A DNA stretch of 64,000 bases, from assembly GCA_024234395.1 (NCBI GenBank), contig JACKOH010000002.1, positions 558,001 through 622,000 of the forward strand. Reading direction: 5' to 3'. The translations under genes were made by a program, and so were the position numbers. Of the stretch, positions 1 to 9,163 are shown in pieces; positions within the stretch are counted from its first letter, which is position 1, and each line of letters begins with the position of its first letter. Source of the DNA: Pseudomonadales bacterium. GTDB lineage: Bacteria > Pseudomonadota > Gammaproteobacteria > Pseudomonadales > Pseudohongiellaceae. Below the pieces are notes generated by a model. It was not told where the DNA came from. It worked only from the letters and a program-made list of their open reading frames with translations, and made no database searches.

Positions 1-86
1 GCGAAACCCGGGCTCTGCACCAGCAAACCGGATTCGTCGCTGACGCTGACCGCGCTGTCATTGAGTTCGATTACCTTCACACTCAT
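1..86 (-). CDS. Partial CDS, unknown protein (N-terminus only)
   Basis: Only the first 28 codons lie in the window; the gene continues beyond position 1. The visible start reads MSVKVIELNDSAVSVSDESG. Its ATG overlaps the stop codon of the upstream proton-channel gene in an ATGA arrangement, which suggests translational coupling and the same operon. No signal peptide is visible. The short segment is too little to assign a family. An actin/Hsp70-like fold would be a guess and is not claimed. Confidence 0.6.
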   Translation of the reverse strand, partial: MSVKVIELNDSAVSVSDESGLLVQSPGF

Positions 87-898
87 AAGTGACCGTCCTG
101 TCCGGGCACCTGCAGTTTTCTGACCAGGTTTTCATTGCAGTAATTCTGCGCGTCCAGCACCAGCCGGTCCTGCAGCAGCTGCAGCTGGTGCAATAGAAAC
201 ATCAGCAGGATACTCACCACCAGGGCCACAAACGTGGAGTTGAAAGCAACACCCAGGCTGACTGTGACTCCGACAATATCACCGCTCACCGCCTGATAGG
301 CCTGGCTCAGTGCCTGTCCGATACCGCGTACCGTGCCCAGAAAGCCGATCGAGGGAATCGCCCAGGCGATATAACGGACGATGGTCAATTCCGTTTCCAG
401 CTGTTCCGACTCAGTCTCGCAAACGTCCTTGACGGTGGCCGAGACGTCCTGAATATTACGAGTGGTCTGAAAGCGATGCAGCCCTGCCAGCAACGCCCTG
501 GGCAACAGGTATTCCCGCTGCTTTTCCGGCAAGGCCTGTACCGGCCTGGCAAAATTGCGGGAATCCTCCGGCAGTATACTCATGCCATCGCCCACCTGGA
601 TCAGCTGCCTGTCGAGCAGGCTGCGCTCACGCAGGGTACGCTGGGTTTTAAGTCCGATAATCGCAATCGCCCATAACAGCAGGATAATACAGGTTTCCTG
701 CTCAAAATCCTTAAGGATTACGTAGACCGAACGTTCAGGAACATAGTTTTCATCAGTCTGCTGGAGAAAAGTCTGTTGCTCTTGAATCAGTTCGGCATTG
801 GGCCTGACCAGAGTCACATATACGGAATGTACCAGAATGACCGCTATGATCAGCGCCGCGATCTGGTAGATCAGCTCCCATAATAATCCTTGTTTCAT
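83..898 (-). CDS. MotA/TolQ/ExbB-type proton channel protein
   Basis: 271 aa inner-membrane protein. An N-terminal membrane segment lies at about residues 8-32, a second at about 70-85, and the family core at about 175-245. The core contains AIPSIGFLGTVRGIGQAL followed by GVTVSLGVAFNSTFVALVV, the conserved pore helices of the MotA/TolQ/ExbB family. Family members use proton flow to drive partners in the envelope. No ExbD/TolR partner is recognised in the window, so it could lie beyond position 1. It is the second-to-last visible gene of the cluster and is coupled to the partial gene downstream. The specific role is unknown. Confidence 0.85.
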   Translation of the reverse strand: MKQGLLWELIYQIAALIIAVILVHSVYVTLVRPNAELIQEQQTFLQQTDENYVPERSVYVILKDFEQETCIILLLWAIAIIGLKTQRTLRERSLLDRQLIQVGDGMSILPEDSRNFARPVQALPEKQREYLLPRALLAGLHRFQTTRNIQDVSATVKDVCETESEQLETELTIVRYIAWAIPSIGFLGTVRGIGQALSQAYQAVSGDIVGVTVSLGVAFNSTFVALVVSILLMFLLHQLQLLQDRLVLDAQNYCNENLVRKLQVPGQDGHL

Positions 899-940
899 AC
901 GGTGTTCCTTGCCAACTTCTTTGCGGGTTCGATTGAGTGA

Positions 941-1210
941 TCAGATATCGACGGGGAAGGAAACGCCAAGATCCTGGGAAATCTGTTCAGTGGGGATGAA
1001 TCGAGACGGACTCTCTTCTTCGGGTTCCTGCCCGTCCAATTGAACATCAGCCTGATCGGACCCGTTCCGGGAAGCCGTTTCCGCATCCTGCGATGCCTGC
1101 GCATCGGCGCCGACCTCAGGCTCACTCTGGGGAGTCGCCTCTGCGGCCAGTACCGACGTATTACCGATTCCGAACAAAAAACAGAAAATCATCAGCCGGG
1201 TTGTATACAT
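941..1210 (-). CDS. Small secreted acidic protein, unknown
   Basis: 89 aa with an N-terminal signal sequence (MYTTRLMIFCFLFGIG, cleavage plausible after VLAA). The mature part is short, acidic and rich in E, Q, S and D, and probably disordered. The start at 1210 was chosen because a GAGG Shine-Dalgarno lies just upstream and overlaps the end of the PEGA/SUMF1 gene. Longer upstream starts would read through that gene and lack a signal peptide. No family recognised; position suggests a part of the same envelope cluster. Confidence 0.6.
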   Translation of the reverse strand: MYTTRLMIFCFLFGIGNTSVLAAEATPQSEPEVGADAQASQDAETASRNGSDQADVQLDGQEPEEESPSRFIPTEQISQDLGVSFPVDI

Positions 1211-1214
1211 CACC

Positions 1215-3296
1215 TCACTTCCCCAGATACCTAGCAACGCGGAATCCCACATCATTGCGAGGATTGTTGCCAAAATCGCGGAACGACAGGCGCAGTTCCG
1301 TAATCGAGCCATCGGCCCAGCTGGAACCGCGAATAGTGTGAAATTCGCCCGATTCGGGCCCCAGCGGATCCACCTCGGGTGCTCCCCCGATGGTGCCCAC
1401 AGACCCGTAGAAATCATTGACCCACTCGGCTACGTTGCCGGTCAGGTCAAAAACACCGTGATAATTGGCATCGAATCTCCCCACCGGTGCCGAGACCTGA
1501 TACCCGTCGGTGTATTCCATCACAATTTCGCCAAGTAACGCGCGAGCCGAGCTGTCAGCAATATTGCCCGAATTACCAGTCGGAGGCAGCCGGTCACCCC
1601 AGACAAAGCGGAGCTCGTCGCCTCCACCCGTGGTTCGTGCCACCCAGGCCCATTCGGCTTCGGTCGGCAGACGGTACCCGGTCGACTCTGCGTTGAATCC
1701 CACCACCTGCTGTTCCTCCACCACGTAGAAGGCCGGCAATCCCTCCTGTTCACTGAGCCAGTTGCAGTACAGGGCCGCATCCTGCCAGGTGACGTTGGCG
1801 ACCGGCTGGTTGGTCAACCCCAGGGGCTGTCCCTGAAAGGTGCCGGTCGCATGGTCGGACTTGAAGCGTTGAAACGCGCCATTGGTCACCTCGTGCAGGC
1901 CGAAATAGAAAGGCTTTTCCAGAATCACTTCGCGCAAGGTCTCATTGGGGCGCCGTCCTGGCTCTCGTCGCGACGACCCCATGGTAAATGGGCCCGGATT
2001 GAAAAGTTTCAATGTCTCACCGCCGACCGTGCTGATCTGGGGTCGAATCTGCTCACGCCGCTGCTGCTCCAGAGATTTCAGGGTTACCCGAATGGCCTGG
2101 TCAAGGCCCGGCCGAGAGACAAATTCGGTGCTGTAAGGCACATAGCCTTCGCGGCGTATTTCAATCTGCTGACTGGCTGCCATCAGCTCGACGGTCTGGT
2201 TGGCGGCACCACGAAACTCACCGTTGATATAAAGCTCCGAGTCTTCGGGTATGGCGGCAATCTGAACTCGGGTCAACACCGGTTCCAGCGCCAGGGTGAT
2301 TTCCGACTCCTGATCGGAGCGGGTGGTTATCGCGCGCGACGACTCGCGATAACCTGCCTTGAACAAAGTAATGCGATGTTGCTCGCCTGGCGCCAGAGCG
2401 ACTTCCAGCGGTGTCTGTCCCCTGAATTCCCCATCGATAGTGACACTGGCGTCACTGGGATTGGAGCGAATGAACACCAGCCCGTCTGCCGGAACCAGGC
2501 TTACGCGAGGCACGCTGATGTCCTGCCCGGCACTGATTGTCAGGCGGTCCTGCCAGGCCTTGTGCCCCGGCAGTTTCAAGGTCACATCCCGCTCGCCTTC
2601 CAGAAGCTCGGCATTCATCGGCGTCATGCCAATCGATTCGCCATCGACCAGAATGTCGGCGCCAGGGGGATCGCTGGAAAAACTGACCATCGCCCAGGCC
2701 GGCTCCAGCGCCACCTCGTAGCGTTCCCGCAACGAGCGACCAGATACCGTAATGCGCTCGGAGTGCGACAGGTAACGACTGCGGGTGACTTCCAATTCGT
2801 GCTCCCCAGCCTCCACCTCCGTGTCGATCAACGGCGTTTCGCCAATATCCACCCCGTCGATCCTGACCCGGGCACCGCTCAACCCCAGCGATTCGATGGT
2901 GACCAATCCGGGCAGTTTCTGCATTTCTATAGGTTGGGTCTGGGACTGTTCATCGGTGACAAACAGCTTGGTATCCAGATCCCGATAACCTTCATTACGG
3001 GCGCTGAGGTCATAGATGCCTTCACGAATCAGGAATCGAGGCCCGATTTTGAACGCCAGTCCGCCTTCGATCGTAACATCGGCGGTCAGCGGATTGATCT
3101 CAATGTAGACCGACTTGGCGGTGAGAATGAACCAGGCGGCAGCAGCCGACGCCAGCAGGAAAACCGTCAGGAACAGTTGTGGCCAACCCAGCTTGAACGC
3201 GAATGACCGGCGCTGGCCGGTATTGGGAGTAAAGTCGATGGGAAGAATGGGGTCTGTGGCCCCACCGGCCTGCTGTCTTGGGTCGATGTCTGCCAT
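1215..3296 (-). CDS. PEGA-repeat / SUMF1-domain membrane protein
   Basis: 693 aa. A short cytoplasmic N-terminus is followed by one membrane helix (about residues 38-58) and four to five PEGA-like repeats (about 65-400; motifs such as RIDGVDIGETPL, LVDGESIGMTPM, TIDGEFRGQTPL). A C-terminal SUMF1/FGE-type domain follows (about 430-690, with FTMGSSRREPGRRPNE, YRLPTEAEWAWVAR, GVFDLTGNVAEWVNDF and VGFRVARYLGK). The cysteine pair used by true formylglycine-generating enzymes is missing in the last motif, so a structural or binding role is more likely than Cys oxidation. The ATG at 3296 follows the upstream stop by 5 bp. An alternative ATG at 3338 overlaps that gene. Confidence 0.85.
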   Translation of the reverse strand: MADIDPRQQAGGATDPILPIDFTPNTGQRRSFAFKLGWPQLFLTVFLLASAAAAWFILTAKSVYIEINPLTADVTIEGGLAFKIGPRFLIREGIYDLSARNEGYRDLDTKLFVTDEQSQTQPIEMQKLPGLVTIESLGLSGARVRIDGVDIGETPLIDTEVEAGEHELEVTRSRYLSHSERITVSGRSLRERYEVALEPAWAMVSFSSDPPGADILVDGESIGMTPMNAELLEGERDVTLKLPGHKAWQDRLTISAGQDISVPRVSLVPADGLVFIRSNPSDASVTIDGEFRGQTPLEVALAPGEQHRITLFKAGYRESSRAITTRSDQESEITLALEPVLTRVQIAAIPEDSELYINGEFRGAANQTVELMAASQQIEIRREGYVPYSTEFVSRPGLDQAIRVTLKSLEQQRREQIRPQISTVGGETLKLFNPGPFTMGSSRREPGRRPNETLREVILEKPFYFGLHEVTNGAFQRFKSDHATGTFQGQPLGLTNQPVANVTWQDAALYCNWLSEQEGLPAFYVVEEQQVVGFNAESTGYRLPTEAEWAWVARTTGGGDELRFVWGDRLPPTGNSGNIADSSARALLGEIVMEYTDGYQVSAPVGRFDANYHGVFDLTGNVAEWVNDFYGSVGTIGGAPEVDPLGPESGEFHTIRGSSWADGSITELRLSFRDFGNNPRNDVGFRVARYLGK

Positions 3297-3301
3297 AGCT
3301 G

Positions 3302-4852
3302 TTAACGACCGCGGGTCGTCACTACCTCTTCCTCGCACTGGACCACCACCGTTTCCGGGGTCTGCCCGAACCCGACCAGAAATTCCTCGCGGACGTCCCG
3401 GTAACCCTGCCGGACTCCAACTGCCACATAGCGGCCCGGCTTGAGAGCAAGACTGGTCACTTCAAAAGTGCCCAGCTCCTGCTGCCTTAACAGGGTCACC
3501 CGGGTGGCATTATCGGACCGGAAATTGACTGTTACCGGAATCTGTGAGTTCTCCAGCAGCCCTTCCAGCCGGTCCAGCTGTGATTGCAGGCGTGGCCCGG
3601 GTGATTCCAGACCCCGACCGGTGTAATAAATATCCAGGGTCTGCTGATAGACATCCTCTTCGGCAAACCGCTCCGGACTGGCAATCGCGGCCTCCAGCAG
3701 TTGATCCAGCCGCAGTCGTTTGCCGGCATAGTCAAGGCCCTGCTGGGCAAATACCAGATTGGGATCGATATCCAGAACCTGCAGGTAAGCGTCCACTACC
3801 TGTTGCCATTCTTCGGCACTTTCGGCTTCCACAGCCCGATCGCGGACTCTTTCAATCTCCACCAGGGCCACCGCATCCTGGGTCTGCTGTATGGCAGCGG
3901 CCGCCTGGTCCTGGTTGACGCCCAGGGCGGCTGCCCGCTGAAAAGCCTCGATCGCCTGTTCGGGTTGATTGTTCTGGAGCAGGTTGAAGCCTTCCGACAT
4001 GATTCTGGCGAAGCGGTTTTCCAGCAATTGACGGCTGGTTGCCTCATACCCTTCGCGCGCTGCACGATTTTCCGGATCCAGGTTGCGTGCGTCGCGGTAA
4101 CGGTCCCGGGCGGCTTCCAGCTGACCGGACTCTCGCAGACCTTCAGCATCGGCCAGCATCGCATTGACCTGGTCCAGGCTGCCGGAGCGCTCGAATCCGA
4201 TCCGGGCGCGGTCGTTGTCCGGATCGAGCTTCAGGGCAATGGAAAACTTCTCGCGTGCCAGTGCTGAATTGCCGGCCTGCAATCCCGCTTCGCCGTCAAC
4301 CAGGTGCTGTTCCAGTACTACCGGAACCCGCTCCTGGAGGGCCTGCAGGCCTTGCAGTCCCGCCTCGTAACGGTCCCTGGCGCCAGTGAAGTCCTGTTCA
4401 AGATAGGCATCATCACCGGCCTGGGCCTCAGCCAGGGCGGCCTGATACGCTGCTCCGGCCCAGGCTTCCACTTCCATGGCAGCCAGTTCCGCCTGCGCTT
4501 CCAGCAGGTCGGCCAGGACATCCTGTGCCTCCTTGCGCTGAATGGAAAGCTGCGCGGCGTTGAAGGGGGAAACGGCATTTTCGGAGTTAGCGGGCGCACC
4601 ACGCGTCGGAGCCGATGCCGGAGCGCTAATCTCGGCACGGCGCTCAAGCGGTAATTCGTACTCTGTCACCACAGTGGGCAACACGAAAATGACGGCCAGG
4701 GCGAGGATGGCCAGTGCACCCAGACCCAGCCAGATCCAGGGTGATGGGTGGTCGGAACGACCCCCGGTCGGGGCCTGCGTCAGCGCGGGTGAATTGGCGG
4801 CGTCAAATTCAACCGGCTGAATTTTTTCAATGTCATGATCGGGCATAGGCAA
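3302..4852 (-). CDS. Membrane-anchored TPR-like repeat protein with PEGA-like C-terminus
   Basis: 516 aa. A single membrane helix lies at about residues 39-60, followed by a long helical region (about 95-400). That region has TPR-like units such as AREKFSIALKLDPDNDRARI, AARDRYRDARNLDPENRAAR and VVDAYLQVLDIDPNLVFAQQ. The last ~75 residues are beta-rich and resemble a PEGA domain (LKPGRYVAVGVRQGYRDVRE). It probably sits in the inner membrane with repeats outside and acts as a scaffold for the adjacent PEGA/SUMF1 protein. Translation may start at 4852 or at the second Met (4846). Confidence 0.75.
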   Translation of the reverse strand: MPMPDHDIEKIQPVEFDAANSPALTQAPTGGRSDHPSPWIWLGLGALAILALAVIFVLPTVVTEYELPLERRAEISAPASAPTRGAPANSENAVSPFNAAQLSIQRKEAQDVLADLLEAQAELAAMEVEAWAGAAYQAALAEAQAGDDAYLEQDFTGARDRYEAGLQGLQALQERVPVVLEQHLVDGEAGLQAGNSALAREKFSIALKLDPDNDRARIGFERSGSLDQVNAMLADAEGLRESGQLEAARDRYRDARNLDPENRAAREGYEATSRQLLENRFARIMSEGFNLLQNNQPEQAIEAFQRAAALGVNQDQAAAAIQQTQDAVALVEIERVRDRAVEAESAEEWQQVVDAYLQVLDIDPNLVFAQQGLDYAGKRLRLDQLLEAAIASPERFAEEDVYQQTLDIYYTGRGLESPGPRLQSQLDRLEGLLENSQIPVTVNFRSDNATRVTLLRQQELGTFEVTSLALKPGRYVAVGVRQGYRDVREEFLVGFGQTPETVVVQCEEEVVTTRGR

Positions 4853-4902
4853 AGCGGCGAAGAACTCAGGTCAATCAGGTCAAAAAGGAATTGTAACTCC
4901 GG

Positions 4903-6087
4903 TTATTGTAATCCCGCTTCCGCTGCGTAGATATCTGCCAGAATCTCTTTCCATTGGCTGTATTGTTCTTCGACGTTGCCCGTCAGAGTCACTGTGCGGT
5001 CTTCCAGGTTAATCACTTTCGGTGCCACTTCCGATTCCAGGGACTGCCCCAACTCTTCCAGGGCGGCCACGTGAATCTGGGCCTCGGCACGCTTGTCAAA
5101 CCCGCTCTTAATCAGATAGGCACCCGAACCCACCCCGACGATACCGCCGGTCTGGCCTACATAGGTGCCACTGCTGGCCGCGGCGATACCACCGATGACG
5201 GCCGCGGTTCCGGCAATAAAACGGCGCCGTGCGGACTGTTGCAGTTCCCGCAGGGTGATGGTTTCGTAATAGCTCTGTTCCCGCCACGAATCGTAGGGCA
5301 GGCGCATCTGCCTGGAGAACGTAGCATAGTAATCCTGCACCGTATCGATGAACATGAAATCCCGCTCGCGGATGGTCCGAATACGCGCCAAGGCCGGATC
5401 GTTCTCCGCCGGCAGCCTGGTCAGGCGGTAGTGACCGTCCCGATCCTCGGTTAAATAACTGTTGAAAATGTCCGGAGAAAAGCGCCTGGCGAAAAGCACT
5501 TCGGAAATCTGCCGGATTTCGGTAACCCGGGTATCGGACAGGTTTTCCTTACGATAGAGCAGCAGGTCGTTGGCGATATTGTTGTAAATCACCTGGAACG
5601 GATCGGCGAGACTGCGCTGGCTGGGGTCGTAGCTGAACTGGCTGATCACCTCGTGGTATTCCTTGGTATACCATTCCTGGCCGCTGGAATCACTGACCTG
5701 AATCCGGATCGTCATTGCCTCGCCATCGGATTGCAGGATGGTGCCGTTGAGCATGACGTCCAGCGGACTGGTGCCGTTGGGCAGCACCCGCACTACACCC
5801 CAGTTACCGGAGCGCTGCAGGGTATCGGACAGCAGATAGGCGGAATAACGGGACTCGGCAACCCGGATCTGACCGTTTACGGTATCCTCCTCGCCACTGT
5901 CGATCTCATCGAGACCGGGATCGAAAATACTGATCCCTACATCCATCAGCAGATCCTCTGGTAAGTACTCACTATCCTGTATAACCGGTGTATAGGTGGT
6001 GGACTTCACTACATGCGATGCGCACGCGGTGACCAGAAGGCTTGCGAAGAGAACGGTCAGCAATCTGAAGCTGTGTCTGTACATCAT
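4903..6087 (-). CDS. Lipoprotein, unknown (with glycine-zipper-like segment)
   Basis: 394 aa. The signal peptide ends in a lipobox (LLVTAC), predicting a lipid-anchored periplasmic or outer-membrane protein. The middle part is a mixed alpha/beta region of unknown family. Around residues 290-330 a Gly/Ala-rich stretch (AGTAAVIGGIAAASSGTYVG) could be a glycine zipper or a membrane-inserting segment. The start codon shares one base with the stop codon of the Ser/Gly-rich lipoprotein gene, so the two are probably cotranslated. No function can be assigned beyond membership of the envelope cluster. Confidence 0.7.
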   Translation of the reverse strand: MMYRHSFRLLTVLFASLLVTACASHVVKSTTYTPVIQDSEYLPEDLLMDVGISIFDPGLDEIDSGEEDTVNGQIRVAESRYSAYLLSDTLQRSGNWGVVRVLPNGTSPLDVMLNGTILQSDGEAMTIRIQVSDSSGQEWYTKEYHEVISQFSYDPSQRSLADPFQVIYNNIANDLLLYRKENLSDTRVTEIRQISEVLFARRFSPDIFNSYLTEDRDGHYRLTRLPAENDPALARIRTIRERDFMFIDTVQDYYATFSRQMRLPYDSWREQSYYETITLRELQQSARRRFIAGTAAVIGGIAAASSGTYVGQTGGIVGVGSGAYLIKSGFDKRAEAQIHVAALEELGQSLESEVAPKVINLEDRTVTLTGNVEEQYSQWKEILADIYAAEAGLQ

Positions 6088-7208
6088 TACTGCTCACTAA
6101 TTCCGGTGTATTTACGGTACTCGTCCCAGAGTGCTTCGCGCAGTTCGGGATCGGGTTCCCGCATGGCGGCTTCTCGCAACTGCCGGGCGACCACATCATC
6201 ATCCCTGCCACTGGGAATATCTTCTGGCGGTGGGAAGGTTTCAGACGATGCTTGAGAGGACGCGGCGGACGGTATCGAGCTGCCCGGAATCCCGGACTGC
6301 TGGCCACCACCACCGGTCGGCATGGTCTGCGGCAGGCCGGCATTGGCGCTGCCTCCGGCTGAGGCGATATCGCCACTGCCAGGCAGGCCTCCAGGCTGAC
6401 GCTCCACTTCACGCTGGGTTCGCTGCCGTTCGTCGAGAATCAGGCCGTCGAACACTTCATAGCCTCGACGCAGTTTTTCATCCAGCACCTGGGCCTGTTC
6501 CGAAGCTGTCATGGCACCGTCAGACTGCTGCCCGCCGGCAGCGCTGCCGGGTCCACCGAGTCCGCCTCCGGGCAGAGTATCGAGCGTGTAGTCACCACCG
6601 CCGCCGCTACCCTGACCGTCCAGGCCGCCGGAGGAACCGTCCCGCTGACCGCTGCTGCCGCTGCCATCACCGGCCGAACTGCCGGACCGGGGGTCAAATC
6701 CCGGTGTGCCGGGGAGACCGGGCTGGGTTCCGATCGAACCTGTGCCGACAGTCGGCAGTCCGCCGGACTGGCTGCCGGGCAGCCCCGGCTGACCACCGGT
6801 ACGATCGCCGACCGCGACATCGGCACCCTGGCTGCCCGAGGGGGGACTGGCAGAAGGCAGACCACCGGCAGAGCTTGAAGAACCGGCGCTAACCGATGGC
6901 AGGCCGCCTGCTGAGCTCGACGAGCCGGTGCTGACCGAGGGCAGGCCGCCAGAAGGGCTGGGAGAACCGGATGCCGACGGCATACTAGGCAAGCCACTGG
7001 AAGAGGAGCTGCTGGAAGAACTGCTGGATGACGAAGAAGTGCTGATCGACGGCAGTCCACTGCTGGAACTGGAGGATGAACTCGACGAAGGCATACTTGG
7101 CATGCCCTGGGACGACGATGAAGACTGGGAGGACTGGCAGGCTGCCAGAGCCGCGGCAATCCCGACTGCCAGCAGCGTATTCCTGAAAAGCTCTGTGTTC
7201 ACACTCAT
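6087..7208 (-). CDS. Ser/Gly/Pro-rich low-complexity lipoprotein
   Basis: 373 aa. The start at 7208 was chosen because it gives a signal peptide with a lipobox (ALAAC) directly after it; the frame is open further upstream. The mature N-terminal half consists of degenerate repeats of polyserine with GLPSMS/GLPSVS units, then Gly/Ser-rich linkers. About the last 120 residues are more ordinary (EKLRRGYEVFDGLILDERQR). The low-complexity part is likely disordered and may span the periplasm or peptidoglycan. The repeat DNA could change length by slippage. Overlaps the next lipoprotein gene by one base. Confidence 0.7.
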   Translation of the reverse strand: MSVNTELFRNTLLAVGIAAALAACQSSQSSSSSQGMPSMPSSSSSSSSSSGLPSISTSSSSSSSSSSSSSSGLPSMPSASGSPSPSGGLPSVSTGSSSSAGGLPSVSAGSSSSAGGLPSASPPSGSQGADVAVGDRTGGQPGLPGSQSGGLPTVGTGSIGTQPGLPGTPGFDPRSGSSAGDGSGSSGQRDGSSGGLDGQGSGGGGDYTLDTLPGGGLGGPGSAAGGQQSDGAMTASEQAQVLDEKLRRGYEVFDGLILDERQRTQREVERQPGGLPGSGDIASAGGSANAGLPQTMPTGGGGQQSGIPGSSIPSAASSQASSETFPPPEDIPSGRDDDVVARQLREAAMREPDPELREALWDEYRKYTGISEQ

Positions 7209-7571
7209 TACTCTAATCATATTTCGGTTCATGGTTTGGTTCATGGCTCTGCCCTGGATAGCTACCCTGGCGGCCAGTGTGCCAATTCTCCCGCGGCCAG
7301 CGGCCACCTCATGGCGGCGATTCATTTGCGCGCTTCCACCCACTACTCACTGTTCTCAGGTCTTACTACTGAGACCATCTGTGCCGCAAAATCATTCCCG
7401 CAGCGGGCCCTCATCGACCTGGTCCACCCGATACCCGATCCGTACCAGGCGCCGTCAATTACCTGTCAGCCCGCTGCCAACACTTTCCGCCAACACCCTC
7501 TACTAGCAGAGGTTCGCTGAACAGTTCCTGAATGCAGGACAGCGTGGTGCGGCAATCAGATCGCCACTGGA
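7209..7571. other. Gene-free stretch, 363 bp
   Basis: Separates the TonB_C-like gene from the Ser/Gly-rich lipoprotein gene, both on the minus strand. No convincing ORF, tRNA or strong terminator is seen; only a short inverted repeat (CTCAG/CTGAG near 7356-7374). It probably holds the promoter of the downstream lipoprotein operon. Confidence 0.4.
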
Positions 7572-9038
7572 TCAATAAACGAACCGGTAGCGGAACTGAT
7601 TACCCTCGCTGCGCACGGGTTCGCCGTCCTTCACTATCGGACGGAAAGTGGTAGCGCGCACCTTGCGACGCAAGTTGCTGATAACACGCTCGTTAATTTC
7701 ATTTTCTTCAGTCAGGACTTCCAGGTTGGTGGCAGTCCCGTATTGCGTAACATCGAAGCGAACATCCACAAACCCGCTGGCGCGGGCGACCTGTTCCCGA
7801 CCCTCCATCGTGGATTTGATAAAGATCGTTTCTATTTCATCGGAGAAGGCTGGCAATGGTCGTACGGTACCGAAGAGCTCGCCGATCAGCTCCGCGCTGT
7901 TTTCCTGTCCGCTCAGCACCTGGTACGCCTCGGCGTAGCTGCTTTCAGCAGAGCGCTGGCGGTCAAATAGCAGATACCAGTCGGCAAGGTGCACCAGGGC
8001 CTTGGCATATTCCTTAGAATCATGCTGCTCCTCGGCAAACGAATCGGCTATAAGCTGCAACGCTTCCAGCCCTTCTTCGTAACCTTCGATGAAGGCCACG
8101 TTGTAATCCCGGTAACCGTCCGGATAGCGTTCCTGGATAGTCCGGAATTCGGTAATCGGCGTTTCGTCGATAAGACCTTTATACCGGGAAACCAGAAAGG
8201 CGGTTCCGGCAGTGTCACGCAGGTACTTGGCGTAACGTTCATCCCGGTTCCCGAAATTGTGGCTGACGATGTTCGATGCGGCCTGATAGAGTCGTAACGC
8301 ACTGACCAGCTGCAGTGCCAGCGGTTCACCGAAGCCGGCATTGAAAATCTTCAGTTTCCAGCTTGCCAGCCGGTCCAGCGCCGGGACGATGCGGGGATCC
8401 TCAAATCCAAACACGCGGCTCTGAGTGTAGTAAAGGTATTCCTGATACTGATCCGCGCTGGCCAGGTCACCCTTGGCCAGGTAAGCCTCCACCAGATGTT
8501 CCGCCATGGGAATATGGTCGAGGCTGTCCAGACCCAGATTGACCCTGCTGATGTGCATGGCCCGGGCGTAAGCGTCAATCGCCTCGTCATAGGCACCCTG
8601 CTGCTCGTACAGCTCGGCCATGGCCACCAGATTTTCAGACAGGTTAAGGTCCCAGGGCCCGCCGGTCTGTTCTATCTCGCTAATGTTTGATTCCAGATGC
8701 TGTATTGCCAACAGCTGTTCCTCGACCAGTCCATCCTCGGGCTGCAAAGAAAACACATCAATTTCTTCTAACCCGGTGTAGCCCTGGAATTCTTCCTGCA
8801 TCGGAATCGGCAGGTCAAAAACCAGCGTTTCATAGACGGAGAGATTGGTTCGGCTATCCATCGGGACCAGAACCATGTCTGCTTCGGAAGATACAGTGCT
8901 ACCCTCCGTCATCCGGGCATACTGAGTATTCTGGGTATTGTCAGTATTCCCGGCATTCTCGGAATACCCCAGCAAAGGCCATGCCAGAAACAGCAGACCC
9001 AGGGGCAGGCGACGCAGTTTTTGAATAAAACGACTCAT
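7572..9038 (-). CDS. Periplasmic TPR protein with TonB_C-like domain
   Basis: 488 aa with an N-terminal signal sequence (about residues 1-26). The middle contains TPR-like helical repeats (for example AELYEQQGAYDEAIDAYARA). The last ~100 residues resemble a TonB C-terminal domain (FVDVRFDVTQYGTATNLEVL, then ISNLRRKVRATTFRPIVKDG). Such domains bind partners across the envelope. Together with the ExbB-like channel at the other end of the cluster this hints at an energised envelope complex. That is inference; there is no classical TonB membrane anchor with a Pro-rich linker here. Confidence 0.7.
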   Translation of the reverse strand: MSRFIQKLRRLPLGLLFLAWPLLGYSENAGNTDNTQNTQYARMTEGSTVSSEADMVLVPMDSRTNLSVYETLVFDLPIPMQEEFQGYTGLEEIDVFSLQPEDGLVEEQLLAIQHLESNISEIEQTGGPWDLNLSENLVAMAELYEQQGAYDEAIDAYARAMHISRVNLGLDSLDHIPMAEHLVEAYLAKGDLASADQYQEYLYYTQSRVFGFEDPRIVPALDRLASWKLKIFNAGFGEPLALQLVSALRLYQAASNIVSHNFGNRDERYAKYLRDTAGTAFLVSRYKGLIDETPITEFRTIQERYPDGYRDYNVAFIEGYEEGLEALQLIADSFAEEQHDSKEYAKALVHLADWYLLFDRQRSAESSYAEAYQVLSGQENSAELIGELFGTVRPLPAFSDEIETIFIKSTMEGREQVARASGFVDVRFDVTQYGTATNLEVLTEENEINERVISNLRRKVRATTFRPIVKDGEPVRSEGNQFRYRFVY

Positions 9039-9163
9039 ATTTTACCTTCTTATTCAGAGCCTCAATCTACTCGGTTACCTACTTGCTAATTGAATTCTCT
9101 TTTGCAGAACGTCGGATACCAGTTGGAAAACGGTCTCCGCGGAATCTCCCAGCCTCTAAGCTA

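Noticed and set aside
1851..3206. Long plus-strand open frame (451 codons) opposite the PEGA/SUMF1 gene
   Set aside because: Antisense shadow of a high-GC gene; composition lacks any domain and the other strand encodes clear PEGA and SUMF1 motifs.
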